Shown here piece by piece: positions 1 to 8,520 of a DNA stretch of 64,000 bases. This stretch comes from Aquimarina spongiae (lineage in GTDB: Bacteria > Bacteroidota > Bacteroidia > Flavobacteriales > Flavobacteriaceae). The stretch spans positions 930,001 to 994,000 of the forward strand of contig NZ_FQYP01000001.1 of the NCBI RefSeq assembly GCF_900141785.1. The letters run 5' to 3'. The position numbers were made by a program, and so were the translations under genes. Under the pieces are notes generated by a model that worked only from the letters and a program-made list of their open reading frames with translations, was not told where the DNA came from and did no database searches. How positions within the stretch are numbered: position 1 is the first letter of the stretch; the number at the start of each line of letters is the position of its first letter.

Positions 1-1214
1 AAATCTTTGGCACTTTCTACTCCTATCGATAATCTTACCAATTGATCTGTAATGTTCATTTCTTTTCTTTGGCCATCATCAACTCCAGCATGTGTCATTG
101 TTTTTGGATGCTCTGCCAAACTTTCTGTACTTCCTAAACTAACGGCTAGTTTCATTAGTTTTAAGTTGTTCAAAAACTCAAAGGCTTCTTTCTCCCCTCC
201 TACGATATCAAAAGAAACCATAGCTCCCGGAGCAGAACACTGTTTCTTATAGGTAGCAAATGCTGATGTTCCTTCTTCTAACAGCCCTAGATAATATACC
301 TTTTTTACTTTCGTATGACTATTAAGGTATTCTGCTACCATTTGAGCGTTCTTTGTCTGTTGATCCATTCTCACTTTCAAGGTCTCCAAACTTCTAAGCA
401 TCAGCCATGCAGTATGTGGGCTTACCATGTTCCCCAAAAATGTACGTAGGGTTTTTACACGTAACATCAATTCGGCATTTCCTAATACGGCTCCGGCAAT
501 CAAATCACTATGACCTCCTATATATTTGGTTGCAGAATATAGTACCAAATCTGCACCACATTGTAGTGGGTGTTGCCAAAGCGGCCCCATATATGTATTA
601 TCTACGGCAACCAATACTTCTTTATCCTCGGTATTGTATTGTTTAGCCAATTGACTGAACTTTTCGATATCTACAATATCGTTAGTAGGATTGGCCGGAG
701 TTTCTAGATAAATCATTGATAATCTATCGGATTTTCCAGAATCTTCAATCATTTGTTGCACCTCCTCTATTGATTGATGAGGTAGCACTCCTATAGTATG
801 TACTCCGATTTTATCCAAAAAGTGCTGAATAAAATGATCCGTACCTCCGTACAATGGATTACTATATACTAGCAAATCTCCTGGTTTCAAAAATTCCAGC
901 AGTACTGTACTAATCGCAGACATACCACTTTCAAAAACTGCACAATCATCAGCTTTATCCCAAAGGCAAAGTCTATTTTCAAGAATCTCTAGATTAGGAT
1001 TGTTTATTCTACTATAAATCAGTCCTAATTCTTCTTTTGGAGATTTCTCACGTAAACCGTAAGCCAATTCAAAAAAGGCTTTTCCCTCTTCTGCGGTTTT
1101 AAACACAAAAGTAGACGTTTGAAAAATTGGACATTTTATGGCTCCTTCAGACAACTCAGGTTTATAACCGTAAGTCATCATTAAACTCTCTGGGTTAAAA
1201 TCGTGTTCTTTCAT
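1..1214 (-). CDS. Cystathionine gamma-synthase / methionine gamma-lyase family PLP enzyme, partial
   Basis: PLP-dependent enzyme of sulfur amino acid metabolism (Cys/Met metabolism family). Read on the minus strand from ATG at 1214, the frame stays open to the left edge for 404 codons, so only the C-terminal tip is missing; the last visible part (LVRLSIGVE) is typical of the family's end. The PLP-binding segment SATKYIGGHSD places the Schiff-base lysine at about residue 230, and SGMSAIST and NPLYGGT match cofactor-binding loops. The divergent Lrp/AsnC gene 133 bp away suggests amino-acid-responsive control and favours a catabolic lyase such as methionine gamma-lyase, but substrate choice between lyase and synthase cannot be read here. 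A second ATG at 1218 is in another frame. Confidence 0.9.
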   Translation of the reverse strand, partial: MKEHDFNPESLMMTYGYKPELSEGAIKCPIFQTSTFVFKTAEEGKAFFELAYGLREKSPKEELGLIYSRINNPNLEILENRLCLWDKADDCAVFESGMSAISTVLLEFLKPGDLLVYSNPLYGGTDHFIQHFLDKIGVHTIGVLPHQSIEEVQQMIEDSGKSDRLSMIYLETPANPTNDIVDIEKFSQLAKQYNTEDKEVLVAVDNTYMGPLWQHPLQCGADLVLYSATKYIGGHSDLIAGAVLGNAELMLRVKTLRTFLGNMVSPHTAWLMLRSLETLKVRMDQQTKNAQMVAEYLNSHTKVKKVYYLGLLEEGTSAFATYKKQCSAPGAMVSFDIVGGEKEAFEFLNNLKLMKLAVSLGSTESLAEHPKTMTHAGVDDGQRKEMNITDQLVRLSIGVESAKD

Positions 1215-1263
1215 GCATTAAAAGTACATTCAAAAGAATTAAAAACTAAATAATGATGTTATT

Positions 1264-1310
1264 TTAGAATAAATATTTATAAAATGAAATATTAAAGAAT
1301 TTTATTCTAA
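1264..1310. promoter_or_regulatory. Nested inverted repeats, candidate Lrp/AsnC operator
   Basis: The 133-bp divergent intergenic region holds a perfect 10-bp inverted repeat, TTAGAATAAA at 1264-1273 and TTTATTCTAA at 1301-1310. Inside it is a second one, AATATTT at 1272-1278 and AAATATT at 1287-1293. Lrp/AsnC proteins bind AT-rich dyads and often regulate themselves and a divergent neighbour, so this is the obvious operator candidate. A -7-like box TAATTTTG (1308-1315) overlaps its right arm ahead of the regulator gene. Binding itself is inferred. Confidence 0.5.
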
Positions 1311-1347
1311 TTTTGATCTTTCAGAATACTTCAAAAAGAAAAATATT

Positions 1348-1803
1348 ATGGATGCCATAGACCGATCTATACTACTGTTATTGCAAAAAGATGGAAAGAT
1401 TACCATTAAACAAATTGCAGAACGATTACACCTCACCACTACTCCTATTTTTGAACGAGTAAAAAAACTTGAGCGCGAAGGGCACATCAAATCATACAAA
1501 GCCATTTTGAACCGAAAGAAAATCGGACTACAACTAATGGCGTTTTGTAATATCACGCTCAACCAGCATCAAAAAGATTTTATAAAGAAATTCGAAAAGG
1601 ACATTCAACAGTTTCCAGAGGTAGTAGAATGTTATCACGTTGCAGGTATGTTTGATTATCTGATCAAGATCTATGCTGAAGATATGGAATCCTACCAGGA
1701 TTTTCTTTCTAACAAACTGGCTTCACTAGAAAATATTTCTAAAGTGCAGAGTTCTTTCGTCATGACAGAAGTTAAAGACTTCTCTTATCTTCCTATCCCA
1801 TAA
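1348..1803 (+). CDS. Lrp/AsnC family transcriptional regulator
   Basis: A 151-residue protein, the normal length for this family. Residues 1-60 form the AsnC-type winged helix-turn-helix (MDAIDRSILLLLQKDGKIT, then QIAERLHLTTTPIFERVKKLEREG). Residues 65-145 form the RAM/AsnC ligand-binding domain, with the usual VVECYHVAGMFDYLIKI strand-turn pattern. It lies head-to-head with the PLP lyase gene, so it probably senses an amino acid and controls that gene and itself through the inverted repeats between them. ATG at 1348 is the only sensible start. The ligand is unknown. Confidence 0.93.
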   Translation: MDAIDRSILLLLQKDGKITIKQIAERLHLTTTPIFERVKKLEREGHIKSYKAILNRKKIGLQLMAFCNITLNQHQKDFIKKFEKDIQQFPEVVECYHVAGMFDYLIKIYAEDMESYQDFLSNKLASLENISKVQSSFVMTEVKDFSYLPIP

Positions 1804-1877
1804 AAATTAGGAGTATACTTAACAAAAGATTTAGAACTCAAATGATACCTTTGATTTCTAAACAAAATTGCACCACA

Positions 1878-2606
1878 ATGAATCTTAACACAGCCAAAGT
1901 ATTGATCACAGGAGGTAATTCGGGTATTGGTAAAGCTACCGCCAAATTACTAAAAGAGAAAGGAGCCCAAGTCGTGATCTCCGGAAGAAATAAAAACACC
2001 TTACAGCAAGTTGCACAAGAACTTGGTGTGGAGTATATCAAAGCCGATGTCACTCAAGAAAACGAAGTGACAAATATGGTTGAGCAAGCAAAAGAAAAAA
2101 TGAACGGTTTGAATGTATTAGTCAATAACGCTGGATATGGTTATATTGCCAAGCTCGTGGATATTGAAGCGGATAAATTTACCGATCAGTTTAAAACTAA
2201 TATCCTGGGAGCTGCACTTTGTGCAAAAGCATCAGCAAAACATTTTGTAGATCAACAATATGGGAACATCATTAATATTGGATCTACATCATCGTTAAAA
2301 GGTTCGCCTACTGCTTCACCCTATGTAGCTACCAAATTTGCTCTAAGAGGAATGACCGAGAGTTGGAGAAATGAACTACGCCCCCATAATATTCGCGTAA
2401 TGCAAGTCAATCCTAGTGAGGTGATGACTAGTTTTGCAGACAATCGAGTAGACAATAATCCTACAGAGAAAAAATATACCGAAGCCGAACAAAATACCAA
2501 ATTAAGAGGAGAGGAAATAGCACATACCATTTCCAGTCTTTTGGAGATGGACGATCGTGGCTTTATTACCGAGGCGACTGTATTTGCTACAAATCCTAAA
2601 GTATAA
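1878..2606 (+). CDS. SDR family NAD(P)-dependent oxidoreductase
   Basis: Classical short-chain dehydrogenase of about 242 residues. Counting from the ATG at 1878, it shows the Rossmann motif TGGNSGIGK near the N terminus, NNAGYG near residue 80, the catalytic Ser in IGSTSS and the catalytic pair in YVATK. It resembles FabG-like 3-ketoacyl reductases and small-molecule dehydrogenases; the substrate cannot be told. An earlier in-frame ATG at 1842 would add 12 residues (MIPLISKQNCTT) with no family match, so 1878 is preferred. It follows the Lrp gene on the same strand and converges with the MFS gene, only 3 bp away. Confidence 0.88.
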   Translation: MNLNTAKVLITGGNSGIGKATAKLLKEKGAQVVISGRNKNTLQQVAQELGVEYIKADVTQENEVTNMVEQAKEKMNGLNVLVNNAGYGYIAKLVDIEADKFTDQFKTNILGAALCAKASAKHFVDQQYGNIINIGSTSSLKGSPTASPYVATKFALRGMTESWRNELRPHNIRVMQVNPSEVMTSFADNRVDNNPTEKKYTEAEQNTKLRGEEIAHTISSLLEMDDRGFITEATVFATNPKV

Positions 2607-2617
2607 CCTTTAGGATT
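2592..2617. terminator. Hairpin formed by the ends of two convergent genes
   Basis: AATCCTAAAG (2592-2601) and CTTTAGGATT (2608-2617) make a perfect 10-bp stem with a 6-nt loop. The left arm is the last codons of the SDR gene, and the right arm holds the stop and last codons of the convergent MFS gene. No U-tract follows on either side, so this could be a weak bidirectional terminator or an mRNA-end stabiliser rather than a textbook intrinsic terminator. Confidence 0.5.
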
Positions 2618-3959
2618 CTTTGATCAACACTTTTGGAGAGGTTTGGGGTTTTGTTTTTAGGTAATGAAAAAGCACCAAAACAAAAATGAGTAAAAAGATA
2701 ACAGTCCCTATCCTGAATACGGCAGTTTGAATACTTTCAAACAGCGTCCCCCCTAGCACCAGACCAAAAATACTGGCCAAACTCCCCATGCTATTGCCAT
2801 AGCCTTGTATCACTCCTTGTAGTTGATTGTTACCGGTTTTTGCCAATATGGATAAAAAATTGGGCCACATTAACCCATTCCCTAAAGAAAGCAGAGTGAT
2901 GCCTACGTATAAGAGGATAATATCTTGATAGGTCAATAAATAAAAACTAGATCCCAATAACAAGGTTCCTATTAGAATACAACTTATACCTGAAACTTTA
3001 CCGGATAAAAAAGACAATAATGGCCCTTGTACCAAAATCATAATAATACTGGAATAGGCCAAAAACACCCCCAGTTGTATGGATGACCACTCCAAAATAG
3101 ATGAAGCATATATCGGTAAACCAGCATAGAAGAAACTAAATGCCAAAAAAGTAAGAAAGTATACCGCATACAGCAAAGGAATCTTTTCTATTCTCAATAT
3201 GGTCCAAAATGATGTTGAAGCTGATGTATCCTCCTCCTCTCTCGAGATATTGTAGCACTCCTTATGCTCTACCTGAAAAAAACGTCGAAACGATCGCAAA
3301 GAAACAGACCCCGTATCTACTACACAGGGATTACTTTCTGGCAAACGAATAGCAATTACAAAAATAGCAATCAACGATATCAAGCTAGCCAATATGATTG
3401 GCAGAGCTTCTTCCAAAACCGTAGATGTCAAAATACCCGCTACCGCAGGACCTAGTACAAAACCCAAACTAGTTGATGCTCCCATCATACCAAAGTTTTT
3501 ATCCCGATTCTCGTCTGTAGAAATATCTGATAAATACGCATTTGCCACCGAAACATTCCCCCCAGTAAATCCATCAAAAATCCTGGCAACAAAAAGCAAT
3601 AGTAAAGGCAAGGTCATTGCATAGTCCCCAGTAATTTCTGAATCTACCTCCCATAAATTCATTTTAGGTAATACAAATGCGAGCAAAAACAAAGACCAGG
3701 CTATAAAAGTACCTGCCTGACTAATAATCAGTACTTTCTTTCTTCCTATTTTGTCTGACAATCTTCCTAGTATCGGAGCTCCTATAAACTGAAATAAGGG
3801 ATACATCGCACCCAGAATTCCATAGATGAAACCGTTTCCTTCAAAATCAAGAACAATAAAAATCAGAATAGGAATTACGATACTGTATCCAAGTACTCCT
3901 ATAAAGTTAACCAGAAGAATGGGAAAAATGGTTCTATTGAGAAAGCTGAAACGCACCAT
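2610..3959 (-). CDS. MFS transporter, TetA/drug-exporter type
   Basis: A 449-residue polytopic membrane protein with about 12 predicted helices. The loop after helix 2 carries the major facilitator signature GRLSDKIGRKKVL, and helices 4-5 carry the antiporter-like GASTSLGFVLGPAVAGIL, so a proton-driven exporter is likely. The central loop (about residues 215-250, with HKECYNISREEEDTS) is a hydrophilic linker between the two six-helix halves. It converges with the SDR gene; no substrate clue is present. Start is ATG at 3959. Confidence 0.88.
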   Translation of the reverse strand: MVRFSFLNRTIFPILLVNFIGVLGYSIVIPILIFIVLDFEGNGFIYGILGAMYPLFQFIGAPILGRLSDKIGRKKVLIISQAGTFIAWSLFLLAFVLPKMNLWEVDSEITGDYAMTLPLLLLFVARIFDGFTGGNVSVANAYLSDISTDENRDKNFGMMGASTSLGFVLGPAVAGILTSTVLEEALPIILASLISLIAIFVIAIRLPESNPCVVDTGSVSLRSFRRFFQVEHKECYNISREEEDTSASTSFWTILRIEKIPLLYAVYFLTFLAFSFFYAGLPIYASSILEWSSIQLGVFLAYSSIIMILVQGPLLSFLSGKVSGISCILIGTLLLGSSFYLLTYQDIILLYVGITLLSLGNGLMWPNFLSILAKTGNNQLQGVIQGYGNSMGSLASIFGLVLGGTLFESIQTAVFRIGTVIFLLIFVLVLFHYLKTKPQTSPKVLIKES

Positions 3960-4013
3960 ATAAAGATAGCATCATTTCTGAAAAAAGATGTTAAGCCGAC
4001 GCTAATAATTATA

Positions 4014-5018
4014 TCAACCCATGATCTTTACCAATAACTCTTTTAAGATATCTCCCTGGGACAAATTGGCTGCACCGACTCCCTTTCCTTTTACATCCGC
4101 ATCTCTGAGTGTTGCGATTATGGCACTCACCCTTTTCATAGGATAATTATGAGCAGCTTCAGAATAGTCTTTTACAAAATATGGATTGATTCGAAGTGCA
4201 CTAGCCACATTGCGCTGAGACTTATCCGACAGACCATGATACTGTAATACCTGAGAGAAAAAACTATACAACAAGGATATGGTAACTACAAGAGGATTGT
4301 CTTTAGGGTTTTGAGCAAAATAGTTGATGATTCTATGCGCCTTTACCACATTGCGAGATCCAATGGCTTTGCGCAATTCAAAATTATTAAAGTCCTTACT
4401 GATCCCTATATTTTCTTCAATTTGATCGGCAGTAATTTGTTGCCCTTTAGGAATGATCAGCTTTAATTTTTCCAGCTCATTGTTAATCTTACCCAAATCT
4501 GTCCCCAGAAATTCTACCAACATTTGAGCTGCTTTGGGTTCTATAGCGTATTTAGAACCCGATAATACTCTTCGGATCCAATCTGCTACTTGATTTTCAT
4601 ACAACTTTTTACTCTCAAAGAGTAATCCATTTTTCTGAATGGCTTTGTATAATTTCTTTCGCTTATCGATCGTTTTGTATTTGTAGCACATCACCAAAAC
4701 TGTAGAAGGTTGCGGTTGTTCTACATAATTTACCAATTTTTCTATCGTACGAGAGAGATCCTGAGCCTCTTTAACAATAACCACTTGTCTCTCTGCCATC
4801 ATTGGGAAACGCTTGGCATTCGAAACGATATCGTCGATACTTACATCTCTACCATACAGCACCATTTGATTGAATCCCTTCTCTTCTTCGGCCAATACAT
4901 TTTTTTCGATAAACTCTGATATCTTATCAATATAATAGGATTCTTCACCCATCAAAAAGTAGATCGGTTTTATATTTCCGTTCTTGATATCAGTTACAAT
5001 TTGTTTTACTTCATCCAT
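4014..5018 (-). CDS. holA: DNA polymerase III subunit delta
   Basis: Clamp-loader subunit that opens the beta sliding clamp during replication. The 334-residue length and pattern fit HolA: an N-terminal AAA-like domain beginning MDEVKQIVTDIKNGNIKPIYFLMGEESYYIDKI, a RarA-like helical middle (LRKAIGSRNVVKAHRIINYF) and the helical collar domain. Delta lacks a working Walker A motif, as seen here. It is divergent from the HsdR-N-like gene 26 bp away, a neighbour arrangement common in Bacteroidota. Confidence 0.92.
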   Translation of the reverse strand: MDEVKQIVTDIKNGNIKPIYFLMGEESYYIDKISEFIEKNVLAEEEKGFNQMVLYGRDVSIDDIVSNAKRFPMMAERQVVIVKEAQDLSRTIEKLVNYVEQPQPSTVLVMCYKYKTIDKRKKLYKAIQKNGLLFESKKLYENQVADWIRRVLSGSKYAIEPKAAQMLVEFLGTDLGKINNELEKLKLIIPKGQQITADQIEENIGISKDFNNFELRKAIGSRNVVKAHRIINYFAQNPKDNPLVVTISLLYSFFSQVLQYHGLSDKSQRNVASALRINPYFVKDYSEAAHNYPMKRVSAIIATLRDADVKGKGVGAANLSQGDILKELLVKIMG

Positions 5019-5044
5019 TCAGAAAAAATCATCAAATTTGCATC

Positions 5045-5491
5045 ATGCAAATGCCAAAATTAAATTTTCCGGCGTATCAATTTCGATTCAAAAGTAGCGA
5101 AAATAAAGTTTCTATTTTTGACCGAATTCGTAAAAAATTTATTGTACTCACCCCGGAAGAATGGGTAAGACAACATACAGTACATTATCTGATTGAAGAC
5201 AAGAAATATCCAGAAAGTTTGATGAATGTCGAAAAATTGATCAAAATACATGATCTCAACAAACGATATGATATTATTATCTACAATCCGGATGGTTCTA
5301 TTCTACTAATTGTAGAATGTAAATCTAATACCGTAAAGATCACCCAAGAGGTTTTTGATCAAATCGCAAGATATAATTTGGCCCTCAAAGCACAGTATTT
5401 AATGATCACCAATGGGATTCATCATTACTATTGCCAAATGGATTATGAAAATGAGCAGTACACTTTTCTAAAAGATATTCCGGATTATTAA
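5045..5491 (+). CDS. Small PD-(D/E)XK nuclease-fold protein (HsdR N-terminal domain-like)
   Basis: A 148-residue soluble protein matching the stand-alone 'type I restriction enzyme R protein N-terminus' family of Bacteroidota. The nuclease-fold core is visible as RYDIIIYNPDGSILLIVECKS: an Asp about 15 residues before the E-x-K pair. No helicase, methylase or specificity subunit is nearby, so it is not a restriction system. Its conserved place next to holA suggests a DNA-metabolism or repair role, which is inference. Start ATG 5045; an in-frame ATG two codons later is possible. Confidence 0.82.
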   Translation: MQMPKLNFPAYQFRFKSSENKVSIFDRIRKKFIVLTPEEWVRQHTVHYLIEDKKYPESLMNVEKLIKIHDLNKRYDIIIYNPDGSILLIVECKSNTVKITQEVFDQIARYNLALKAQYLMITNGIHHYYCQMDYENEQYTFLKDIPDY

Positions 5492-5516
5492 AAATAAAAC
5501 CTATTAATTTGCATCC

Positions 5517-6509
5517 GTGAATGTAGCAGTAGTCATATTAAATTGGAATGGAAGATCCTTGCTAGAACGCTTCTTACCTTCGGTAGTAACATATTCTAAA
5601 GAAGCAACCGTATATGTCGCTGATAATGCTTCCAGTGATGACTCAGTAGATTTTGTTTCTAAAGCATATCCAGAAGTAAAAATAGTTCAGAATACCGAAA
5701 ATGGAGGATACGCAAAAGGGTATAATGATGCACTTAACAAAATTGATGCTGATGTATATTGTTTGCTAAACAGTGATGTAGAAGTTACTGCAAACTGGTT
5801 GACTCCTATTATTAGTGCTTTTGAACAATCTGAAGATATCGCTGCCATACAACCCAAAATTTTGGATTGTAAGAAGAAAACTCATTTTGAGTATGCGGGT
5901 GCTGCAGGAGGCTATATAGACAAGCTAGGGTATCCATATTGCCGTGGTCGAATATTTGACACCATCGAGAAAGATGAAGGCCAGTACGATCAAGATGTAG
6001 ATATTTTTTGGGCCAGTGGAGCCTGTTTATTTATTCGAAAGACCGTTTTTGAAGAGGCGGGTAAGCTGGATGAAGACTTTTTTGCCCATCAGGAAGAAAT
6101 TGATCTTTGTTGGAGAATACAAAATATGGGGTATCGCATCCGATATATCGCAGATTCAACAATTTACCATTTGGGAGGAGCAACTTTGGATACCATGAAT
6201 CCAAAGAAAACGTATTTAAACTTTAGAAACAATTTGTACCTACTTTTGAAGAATGTGAGTACAAAAAGATTGCCGGGTATTTTACTTATTAGATTGATAT
6301 TAGATGGATTAGCTGCATTGAAGTTTCTTATGGAAGGAAAACCATCACATCTGGTTTCCATTTTGAAGGCGCATATCAGCTTCTACCTGAATTTTAACAC
6401 TTTTATTAAAAAAGGCAAAAAACTTTCCAAAACGGGGAAATATTATTCAATTTTTTCCGTTGTATGGCAGTATTTTATTTTAAAACGTAAACATTTCGAC
6501 CAATTATAA
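5517..6509 (+). CDS. Glycosyltransferase family 2 (rhamnosyltransferase-like)
   Basis: A 330-residue GT-A fold enzyme. It opens with VVILNWNGRSLLERFLPSV; the nucleotide-sugar motif is in VADNASSDDS; the metal-binding segment is LLNSDVEVT; and the acceptor/catalytic region is SGACLFIRK...DEDFFAHQEEIDLCWR, typical of the WcaE/RfbN-like rhamnosyltransferase subgroup. Hydrophobic helices near residues 255-300 may tether it to the inner membrane. The start is GTG at 5517, 25 bp after the previous gene; no ATG fits the frame. Likely involved in surface polysaccharide assembly, but no other glycan genes flank it. Confidence 0.88.
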   Translation: MNVAVVILNWNGRSLLERFLPSVVTYSKEATVYVADNASSDDSVDFVSKAYPEVKIVQNTENGGYAKGYNDALNKIDADVYCLLNSDVEVTANWLTPIISAFEQSEDIAAIQPKILDCKKKTHFEYAGAAGGYIDKLGYPYCRGRIFDTIEKDEGQYDQDVDIFWASGACLFIRKTVFEEAGKLDEDFFAHQEEIDLCWRIQNMGYRIRYIADSTIYHLGGATLDTMNPKKTYLNFRNNLYLLLKNVSTKRLPGILLIRLILDGLAALKFLMEGKPSHLVSILKAHISFYLNFNTFIKKGKKLSKTGKYYSIFSVVWQYFILKRKHFDQL

Positions 6510-6609
6510 GGTTATATAATAAATTATTGTTAACGATCTCGTAATACGTCACAATTTTAATAATTTTGAGTTTATATAACCAAGAACAAGACTAAAAACA
6601 GATTTTCTA

Positions 6610-7476
6610 ATGAAAAAAGTAATGATTATTGGCGCCTCTATGGCAGTATTATTATCTTCTTGTGTATCACAAAAGAAATTTGCTGATTTAGAAGCCAAAC
6701 AAAAAGAAACTGAAGACCTATTAAATACAGCAACTGTTAAGTTAAATAGTTGTCTTGAGGAAAAAGCGAGTTCATCTTCTCAGCTTAAAGTACTTCAAGA
6801 TCAAGTATCCAACCTAAAGAACCAAAATTCTGCATTATTAAATAACGTTGGAAACTTGGCTACGCTTTCTACAAAAGAGGCTGAAAACCTTGAGAAGTCT
6901 TTAGAAAGTATCAAAGAAAAAGATCTTCAGATAAAAACAATGCGTGATGCGATCACTAAAAAGGATTCGGTAACACTAGCATTGGTAACTAGCCTGAAAG
7001 GAGCTCTAGGTAACTTAGCAGACGAGGATATAGAAGTTAATGTTGAAAAAGGAGTGGTATACGTTTCTATTTCTGACAAACTTTTATTCAAAAGCGGAAG
7101 CTACAATGTATCTAGCAGAGCTCGTGAAGTATTAGGTAAAGTGGCAAAGGTTGTTAATGACAAGCCAGACATCGAGTTCTTAGTAGAAGGACATACCGAT
7201 AATGTGCCAATCAAAAACAAAGTACTTCTTGACAACTGGGATCTTAGTGTAAAACGTGCTACATCTGTAGTAAGAGTATTACAAAAAGATTTCAAAGTTG
7301 ATCCAAAACGTATGACTGCTGCTGGACGTAGTTACTATGTTCCTGTTTCGGACAATGCTTCTGAAGCAAACAGAGCGAGAAACAGACGTACTAGAATTGT
7401 AGTACTTCCAAAACTTGATCAGTTCTATAACATGATCGAAGATGGAATGAAAAAAGCAACGCAAGGAGGTAACTAA
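6610..7476 (+). CDS. OmpA family lipoprotein
   Basis: A 288-residue outer-membrane lipoprotein. The lipobox LLSSC puts the lipidated cysteine at residue 18. Residues 20-120 form a long coiled coil (repeated Glu/Lys/Gln heptads), and residues 145-275 form the peptidoglycan-binding OmpA C-terminal domain, with FKSGSYNVSSRAREVL, the Asp in EGHTDN and the Arg pair in ARNRRTRI. It likely anchors the outer membrane to the cell wall. It stands alone, with its own terminator directly downstream. A -7-like box TAATTTTG lies at 6561-6568. Confidence 0.93.
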   Translation: MKKVMIIGASMAVLLSSCVSQKKFADLEAKQKETEDLLNTATVKLNSCLEEKASSSSQLKVLQDQVSNLKNQNSALLNNVGNLATLSTKEAENLEKSLESIKEKDLQIKTMRDAITKKDSVTLALVTSLKGALGNLADEDIEVNVEKGVVYVSISDKLLFKSGSYNVSSRAREVLGKVAKVVNDKPDIEFLVEGHTDNVPIKNKVLLDNWDLSVKRATSVVRVLQKDFKVDPKRMTAAGRSYYVPVSDNASEANRARNRRTRIVVLPKLDQFYNMIEDGMKKATQGGN

Positions 7477-7500
7477 AAAGTTAATTCCTAATAAATACAA

Positions 7501-7529
7501 AAAGATCATCCACTGGATGGTCTTTTTTT
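7501..7529 (+). terminator. Intrinsic terminator of the OmpA-like gene
   Basis: Arms AAAGATCATCC and GGATGGTCTTT pair over 11 positions with one G-U pair and a short loop, followed by a T run. Confidence 0.85.
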
Positions 7530-7599
7530 GTTAGTAAAGTTTCAAAATTTAGGTAACAATTCTAGGTTTCGAAACATATACTTTAAATACATCTAAAAA

Positions 7600-8457
7600 A
7601 TGAAAAAAACTTTATTCCCTTTATTATTTATTGTCTTAGTACATTCAACAGTAATTAGCCAAAATCAAATCATTGATCAACCACTAATTGTTCAAAATGC
7701 TGGAGATGCTATTACTTCTTTTAAGACATTAGATAACACCTGGTTATATACACAATGGCTGAATAGTTCAAATCAACGAAAAGCGTATATGGGCCTCAAC
7801 AACGATCTTTCACAATTCAGATTAAATTTGGAAAACGGAGCTAACAGTTTTGTTGTTAATGGTGGTAATGTTGGAATAGGAACATATAACCCATATGCTC
7901 CTTTGCATATTAGCAGTGCTTCTGATGGTATACTTACCTTACAAAGTACCGATGATACTTGGTTATACACACAATGGCTGAACAGCACCAATCAACGTAA
8001 AGCGTATATGGGATTCAATCCAGATCTCACACAATTTCGTCTAAATTTAGAAAATGGAGCAGATAGATTTGTTATTAATGGTGGAAATGTTGGAATAGGA
8101 ACATATAACCCAGGTAATTGGAAGTTAGCAGTTAATGGCCCAATTAGAGCTAAGGAGATAAAAGTAGAAACAGGTTGGTCAGATTTTGTTTTTCATGATG
8201 ATTATAATTTACCTTCTATAAAAGATGTAGAAAAACATATCAAAGAAAAAGGACATCTCAAAGATATTCCTAGTGCCAAAGAAGTTGAAAAGAATGGTAT
8301 TTTTCTTGGGGAAATGGATTCCAAATTACTTCAAAAAATTGAAGAATTAACACTCTACACCATTCAACAGCAAAAAGAAATTGAAAAGTTAAAATTACAG
8401 AATCAAAAACTTATCGAATTACATAACAGATTGGAGAAATTAGAAAAAGGAAAATAA
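7600..8457 (+). CDS. Secreted tail-fibre-like protein with two internal repeats
   Basis: A 285-residue protein with a signal peptide (residues 1-20). Residues 47-98 and 120-171 are near-identical copies of one unit (TWLYTQWLNS, NQRKAYMG, QFRLNLENGA, NGGNVGIGTYNP). The NVGIGT.NP turn is a hallmark of tail-fibre-like beta proteins in Bacteroidota. The C-terminal part (VNGPIRAKEIKVE, then a DIPSAKEV-like segment and a coiled coil at 240-283) is the chaperone-like end often seen in such proteins. It is probably a trimeric extracellular fibre or adhesin. No phage structural genes are nearby, so a prophage origin is not supported. Confidence 0.8.
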   Translation: MKKTLFPLLFIVLVHSTVISQNQIIDQPLIVQNAGDAITSFKTLDNTWLYTQWLNSSNQRKAYMGLNNDLSQFRLNLENGANSFVVNGGNVGIGTYNPYAPLHISSASDGILTLQSTDDTWLYTQWLNSTNQRKAYMGFNPDLTQFRLNLENGADRFVINGGNVGIGTYNPGNWKLAVNGPIRAKEIKVETGWSDFVFHDDYNLPSIKDVEKHIKEKGHLKDIPSAKEVEKNGIFLGEMDSKLLQKIEELTLYTIQQQKEIEKLKLQNQKLIELHNRLEKLEKGK

Positions 8458-8475
8458 AACTATACCTAATAAAAA

Positions 8476-8505
8476 AGGCGCTACAATATTGCAGCGCCTC
8501 TTTTT
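8476..8505. terminator. Bidirectional terminator
   Basis: AGGCGCT (8476-8482) pairs with AGCGCCT (8493-8499), with T-rich sequence after it on the plus strand and an A-run before it. It serves the fibre-like gene and probably also the convergent gene ending at 8521. Confidence 0.8.
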
Positions 8506-8520
8506 GTGGTTATAAAACAA

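Noticed and set aside
5045-5491. A type I restriction-modification system
   Set aside because: Only an HsdR-N-like domain is present; there is no helicase, methylase or specificity subunit nearby.
7600-8457. A prophage or phage tail-fibre gene
   Set aside because: The protein has a signal peptide and no neighbouring phage structural, integrase or lysis genes; the fibre-like motif is common in ordinary Bacteroidota surface proteins.
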